Source: Delphinapterus leucas
Lineage: Eukaryota; Chordata; Mammalia; Artiodactyla; Monodontidae
Direction of reading: 5' to 3'
Length of the DNA stretch: 64,000 nucleotides
Assembly: GCF_002288925.2 (NCBI RefSeq)
Contig: NW_022098001.1
Span: forward strand, 8,063,825-8,127,824
The stretch's first letter is position 1. The number at the start of each line of letters is the position of its first letter. The notes below the pieces were generated by a model. The model had not been told where the DNA came from and made no database searches. It worked only from the letters and a program-made list of their open reading frames with translations. This document shows, piece by piece, positions 59,495 to 64,000 of the stretch. A program made the position numbers and the translations under genes.

Positions 59495-59837
59495 TTTATT
59501 TATTTATTTATTTATTTGGCTACGTTGGGTCTTCATCGCTGCACTCAGGCTTTTTCTAGTTGCAGCGAGCAGGGGCTACTCTTTGTTGCGGTGCGCGGGC
59601 ATCTCATCATGGTGCTTCTCTTGTTGTGGAGCACAGGCTCGAGGTGCGCGGGCTTCAGTAGTTGTGGCACATAGTTTCAGTAGTTGTGGCTCACGGGCTC
59701 TAGAGCGCATACTCAGTAGTTGTGGTGCATGGGCCTAGTTGTTCCACGGCATGTGGGATCTTCCCCGACCAGGGATCGAACCCGTGTCCCCTGCATTGGC
59801 AGGCGGATTCTTAACCACTGCGCCACCGGGGAAGCCC
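59495..59837 (-). mobile_element. CHR SINE, long subtype, minus strand
   Basis: (TTTA)n tail, reversed body ending 'gccaccggggaagccc'. Duplication ccatctcttta around 59484-59494 and 59838-59848. Confidence 0.93.
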
Positions 59838-60271
59838 CCATCTCTTTAATTGTAAAACCTCTGGATTTTTTTTCTATAATATTTTCTGAACTATTATCAT
59901 ACCACAGGACAATTCTGGTACTTTTGTATGTTCTGGTCCAGAGAAACTGAAGGGTAGAATGCAAACAAAACTTTGTTTGCTTTTTCCACACTTCAGGAAC
60001 CAGAGTAAATTCAGTGCAAAGAACCCTATGGGGAAAGAAAGAAAAAAGGGGGAAAGAATAAAAGGCCCTTCATTGTACACAGTTAAAATTAGCAAAGAAG
60101 ATTTTATTTACACTGGACATTATCATCCTAATTACCAAAAGTAAGGCATCAATAATGATAGATAATTGTCCTTGAGAGCAGCTAGTGTTGAGGTGTGATA
60201 GGCAAATGGTTGTTCAGAAGCATTTAGATGTTAATAGAGTCGAATTCCTTGAGCTACCCAATTTTTGCATT

Positions 60272-60345
60272 ACTCCTCTATGTGGATCACTAAGGGCCAC
60301 AAAGAAAGACTAAGGTCAGCATTACTGACCTTAGGGAGCATTACT
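60272..60345 (+). repeat. 47-bp direct repeat, copy 2, with fold-back and triplicated octamer
   Basis: Copy 2 is 60272-60318. It is followed by a perfect 9-bp inverted repeat, ctaaggtca (60310-60318) and tgaccttag (60326-60334), around a 7-nt loop. The octamer gcattact occurs at 60267-60274, 60319-60326 and 60338-60345. Confidence 0.9.
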
Positions 60346-61116
60346 TTGGGGCAGAGTAGACTTTTCCTGGTTATCACCCTTGACGGTAGTGCTTTGCCCG
60401 GTTTCCGACTGGGAGTGTGATCTCTTGGGGTCTTGTCTCTTGGGTGGACTGGCTTCAGGGAAGGAGAGAGGCCAGCAGCGTGCCCCTGCCCGGGTGGAGC
60501 TGGTGGCTGCGGTCAGCCTGTCCGATGGGCAGCATGCCCCAGCCTCCTCTGCTGCTCCGTCTTGCCCTTGTTTCCAGCCTTGTTTTGGCTCCCAGTGAGG
60601 GACACTGCTGCTGGGCTCTGGTTTTCTACCTCGGTGAGCATTCCACGGTCTGTTTTAATGCCTTGTTTTTAGAACTGGGTTTAACAAGGTAAGGAATGGA
60701 CTTGCCATCCTGGGAAGTCAAGAAAAACGAGCCCACTCGAGCTTCCACTGGGAGGTTGCTGCTACTGCTGTAACCCAGGCAGGACTTCTCCTTTCTGTGT
60801 TATTTGGGACCATATGCAACTGCCACTTTTTAACCATTTTTTATTCTAAATATGTCAATTTTATGTGATTCAATTGAATAGTTGAACCCTGTGGAGCACA
60901 GTGGGGTGAATTAGGGCAAAGGAGGAGGGAACTGGTATTTATTGAAGACATGCTATGTGCTGGGCATGCTAACCCCCTCATACCTCAAATTACCACCAGA
61001 ATACAAGCCCCATCAGGGAAAGTGCTTGCCTTCTTCACTAATCACATCCCTGTTCCCAGCACAGTATATGGCTTCATAGATATTTGCTAAACAGGTAGAG
61101 ATGAATCAGTGGTGTA
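60346..61116. other. Unassigned flank with an L2 3' patch
   Basis: No gene recognised in the 60380-60692 frames, which overlap each other. About 60995-61095 resembles an L2 3' end ('gaatacaagccccatcaggg'). Confidence 0.4.
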
Positions 61117-61130
61117 AAAGAGACGGGGAT

Positions 61131-61334
61131 GGGCTTCACTGGTGGCGCAGTGGTTGAGAGTCCGCCTGCCGATGCAGGGGACACGGGTTCGTGCCCTGGT
61201 CTGGGAAGATCCCACATGCCGCGGAGCGGCTGGACCCGTGAGCCATGGCCGCTGAGCCTGCGCGTCCGGAGCCTGTGCTCCGCAACGGGAGAAGCCACGA
61301 CAGTGAGAGGCCCGCGTACCGCAAAAAAAAAAAA
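61131..61334 (+). mobile_element. CHR SINE, long-GC subtype
   Basis: gggcttcactggtggcgcag to taccgc plus poly-A. Perfect 14-bp duplication aaagagacggggat at 61117-61130 and 61335-61348, suggesting a young copy. Confidence 0.95.
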
Positions 61335-61924
61335 AAAGAGACGGGGATGTTCATAACACCTTACAGAGTGCCTGTGAATGTGTAAGCCCTCTTACATAGT
61401 ATATGAAATACATATATATATACATATATGATCAACAAGGTGCCTGGCATACGATAGCAGCTCAATAAACATTAGGATGGAGAGACTAAGAGTCAGAGAG
61501 GTGAAATAATGTGCCCCCAAATAAATAGCTCATAAGCAGTGGAGGCAAACTCAAGTATATTTGGTTAAATTCAAAGCCCACGTTATTTCCATTGTGCTCA
61601 TACAGTTGTATTTTACATAAACTCCAATCAGGTAGCCCCCTCTGCTCTCCTCCCTCCAGCCCTCCAATCTCCATGCCCAACTCTTACTCATGTTACCAGG
61701 GAAGTCTCTGGAGCCAGAGAAAATGGCAAAAACAAGAGGGCTTGCCTCCACCATCCCGTGCTCAGCTTCCCTGAGAGCCTACGGATGGCTGAGACCTGGC
61801 AGGCCGGACTGCGGCATCTTGGCAGGTCAGACATACAATTCTGTACCCCTGCTCTGCCTCCAATTTCCAGGGGAAATAATAACAATAATAAAGAGGAGAA
61901 GGATAGGAGGACAAACATTACAGT

Positions 61925-62060
61925 GGCGCCTTCTACGTGCCAGTCAGTGCTCTAAGCTCTTTGCATTATTTCATGTACTGCTGACAAAAGCGGGTGATTA
62001 TCCTCATTTTACGAACGGAAGTCACTTACACAAAGCCACACAGTGCATTTTAGCCTGGCC
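61925..62060 (-). repeat. MIR SINE fossil
   Basis: Reverse MIR: 'tctacgtgccagtcagtgct', 'attatcctcattttacgaac' and 'acacaaagccacacagtgc'. The preceding 61350-61925 holds TA repeats (61404-61430), a small MIR/L2-like patch (61430-61540) and nothing else recognised. Confidence 0.75.
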
Positions 62061-62562
62061 CTCTCTTACTCCAGAGCCTAAGCTTTTAACCCTTATGACC
62101 TAAGATGGAAAAGAAATGTTATCATATCATCAAGAAGAAGCATAAGAATAGCTAGAGAAAAGCAAGATTGAAATATCAGAATAAATATCATTTATTATTT
62201 CTTCTGATCATAAAATATCATCAAGAAATTGTTCAGAAATTCCCACACTCTTAGTAAGGCCCTCTGTGGGGTCAGTCAGGGGCAACTGCCCTGTCACTAG
62301 GGATAAGAAGAGTATGGGGAAGACGTTATTGGAAAAACCACCCTTCAGGACAGGAGGCAAGAGAACTGGAGAAAGATAATGATGGGCCAAGAGAAAATGG
62401 CAGGAGGGAGGCTGCCTAGTATTGAGAACAGGAACTAGGATCCTGGAATCCAGGAAACTTAGGCTTGAAACCTGGCTCCACCGTGGGTTTACTGTGTGAC
62501 CTTGGAAAAGTTACCTCCCCTCTCTGAGCCTTAGTTTCAGATAAGTATAAAAGGGAACGAAT

Positions 62563-62873
62563 AGGACTTCCCTGGTGGCGCAGTGGTTAAAAATCCGCCT
62601 GCCAGTGCAGGGGACATGGGTTTGACCCCTGGTCTAGGAAGATCCCACATGCCGCGGAGCAACTAAGCCCGCGAGCCACAACTATTGAGCCCGTGTGCCA
62701 CAACTACTGAAGTCCGCGCGCCTCGAGCCCGTGCTCCGCAACAAGAGAAGCCACCGCAATGAGAAGCCCGCGCACCGCAACGAAGAGTAGCCCCCGCTCG
62801 CCACAACTAGAGAAAGCCCGTGCGCAGCAACAAAGACCAAACGCAGCCATAAATAAATAAATTTATCAAAAAA
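62563..62873 (+). mobile_element. CHR SINE, long subtype, inside a MIR
   Basis: ggacttccctggtggcgcag to an (AAAT)n/poly-A tail. Left duplication aaagggaacgaata (62549-62562). Its right partner, aaagggaaggaata, is split by the next L1 insertion. Confidence 0.92.
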
Positions 62874-62884
62874 AAAGGGAAGGA

Positions 62885-63160
62885 AGCTGTGACAAAGCGA
62901 GAGAGAGGCATGGACATATATACACTACCAAACATAAGGTAGATAGCTATTGGGAAGCAGCCGCATAGCACAGGGAGATCAGCTCGGTGCTTTGTGACCC
63001 CCTGGAGGGGTGGGATAGGGAGGGTGGGAGGGAGGGAGATGCAAGAGGGAAGAGATATGGGAACATATGTATATGTATAACTGATTCACTTTGTTATAAA
63101 GCAGAAACTAACACACCATTGTAAAGCAATTATACTCCAATAAAGATGTTAAAAAAAAAA
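62885..63160 (+). mobile_element. 5'-truncated L1 3' end
   Basis: 'gagagaggcatggacatata' to 'ctccaataaagatgtt' plus poly-A, very close in text to the 17.4-kb copy but longer at the 5' side. Flanked by aaagggaaggaa on both sides (ending 62884 and 63170). Confidence 0.92.
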
Positions 63161-63262
63161 AGGGAAGGAATAATGCTGACCTCGTTGGGTAAGTTACAGG
63201 ATTTAAAATGAGGGTGTTTGTAAGGGACCTGGCACGCATTAAGAATTTAATAAATAATGAAT

Positions 63263-64000
63263 CTCCTCCCTTCTCCTAGGGATTAGAGAAAGTAAATTCA
63301 CTTTGCTTAAATGCATGTAAAAGGCTTCAGATTGCTTCTTAACAATGAGGATCTTTGTTGGTGAATATGCAAACCAAAAATAAAGAGAGGTTAAGAAACC
63401 TTGGCCAGTGGCATCCCTATCTTTCCTTAAGATCAGCCTTATCTCTAGTGTCTTCCACCTTAGGAAAAAGCAGAGGCTCCTGTTTGAGACGCTCTGTCTC
63501 CAGTGGTGGTAAACCCCCTCCTTCCCTGACTCCAGCCCATGCTGGGCACCGAAGGAGCTTGGCGTGGAAAGTCCTCCTTCTTGGGGCTCCCTTTGTCATT
63601 AGCACAGAAGCCAAACTTAAAAGGAAGGAAGAGGGTTGGGGGGTGGGGAATGGTGATGTTGCAGCTTGGTCTTCCTGTATGCTACGAAATGTGCAAAAAA
63701 AAGAGCAATTCATAAAAATTCACACTGATTTCAGAATCCAGAGGCGCTCCGTTCAAGAATCGTTCAGATCAATAACGTATTACTGTGATCATTTTATTGA
63801 TACCCTCTCTCATCAATACAAGCTGATCACAGGTACAACTCACTGAAACATTTACGTTCTTAGCATACACTGTGCTTTTCATTTACAAGTATAAGAAACA
63901 ACTTTGGCTACTTTTTTCCATTTGCAATTGTTTCTTTGGACCCAGATGCTTTAGCCACTGTTCATCTCTGCTTGTCAGAGAGCTTTCATTAACTCCTGTC
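63263..64000. other. Unassigned upstream flank
   Basis: No recognised gene. The plus-strand frame at 63355-63846 (163 codons) has no domain and overlaps an opposite frame; I treat it as chance. Confidence 0.4.

Larger units (their letters stand above)
62420..63262 (+). repeat. MIR SINE fossil split by a SINE and an L1 end
   Basis: The left part has 'cctggctccaccgtgggttt' and 'ctgtgtgaccttggaaaagt'. The right part (63172-63262) has 'gacctggcacgcattaagaa' and 'tttaataaataatgaat'. The two parts join into one MIR once the inserts are removed. Confidence 0.8.

Noticed and set aside
63355..63846. 163-codon plus-strand frame near the right end
   Set aside because: No domain, an overlapping frame on the other strand, and no promoter or splice context that I can support.

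Overview
This window is vertebrate nuclear DNA from a mammal, almost certainly a cetacean (whale or dolphin). The main evidence is about twenty tRNA-derived SINEs of the CHR type found in whales and hippos. Their shared head begins near gcttccctggtggcgcagtgg, and most are bounded by direct repeats I could read. I saw no ruminant Bov-A2 or pig PRE-1 elements. Several L1 3' ends of the cetartiodactyl type, MIR and L2 fossils and old DNA transposons fill much of the rest. No bacterial or viral gene set is present, and nearly all open frames are chance frames or repeat fossils.

The one host gene I can support is GRHL2 (grainyhead-like transcription factor 2), on the minus strand. Its first coding segment is only 20 nt (39348-39367): it encodes Met-Ser-Gln-Glu-Ser-Asp plus two bases of the next codon, and runs into a strong splice donor. 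The CpG-rich promoter lies at about 39300-39960. Positions 1-39347 are therefore the start of a very long intron 1, and about 39.7-64 kb is upstream flank. The promoter has two CCAAT boxes 32 bp apart and seven CAGGTA/CAGGTG-type E2-boxes in 414 bp. This fits the known ZEB1-GRHL2 mutual repression in epithelial identity. A second, larger CpG island (about 37.85-38.9 kb) lies in intron 1.

Layout. 1-39 kb: intron 1, mostly A-rich old L1/HAL1-like sequence, with a 1.5-kb hAT fossil (4.6-6.1 kb), an antisense L2 (8.1-9.7 kb), a puzzling 1.1-kb GC-rich block (15.2-16.4 kb), a multi-layer L1 region (19.4-27.3 kb) and mostly unique sequence from 30.5 to 37 kb. 37.8-40 kb: CpG islands and promoter. 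40-64 kb: upstream flank with a Tigger1-type DNA transposon fossil split by a SINE (43.5-45.7 kb), a deleted U6 snRNA pseudogene (46.5 kb), an unidentified retroposed segment with poly(A) and matching target duplications (47.04-47.88 kb), a 47-bp alternating purine-pyrimidine tract (53.2 kb), a template-switch-like duplication (59.2/60.3 kb) and a triple MIR/SINE/L1 nest (62.4-63.3 kb).

I did not find a new multi-gene biological system. The observations most worth checking are the E2-box cluster at the GRHL2 promoter, the unidentified retroposon at 47 kb, and the template-switch scar at 60.3 kb.
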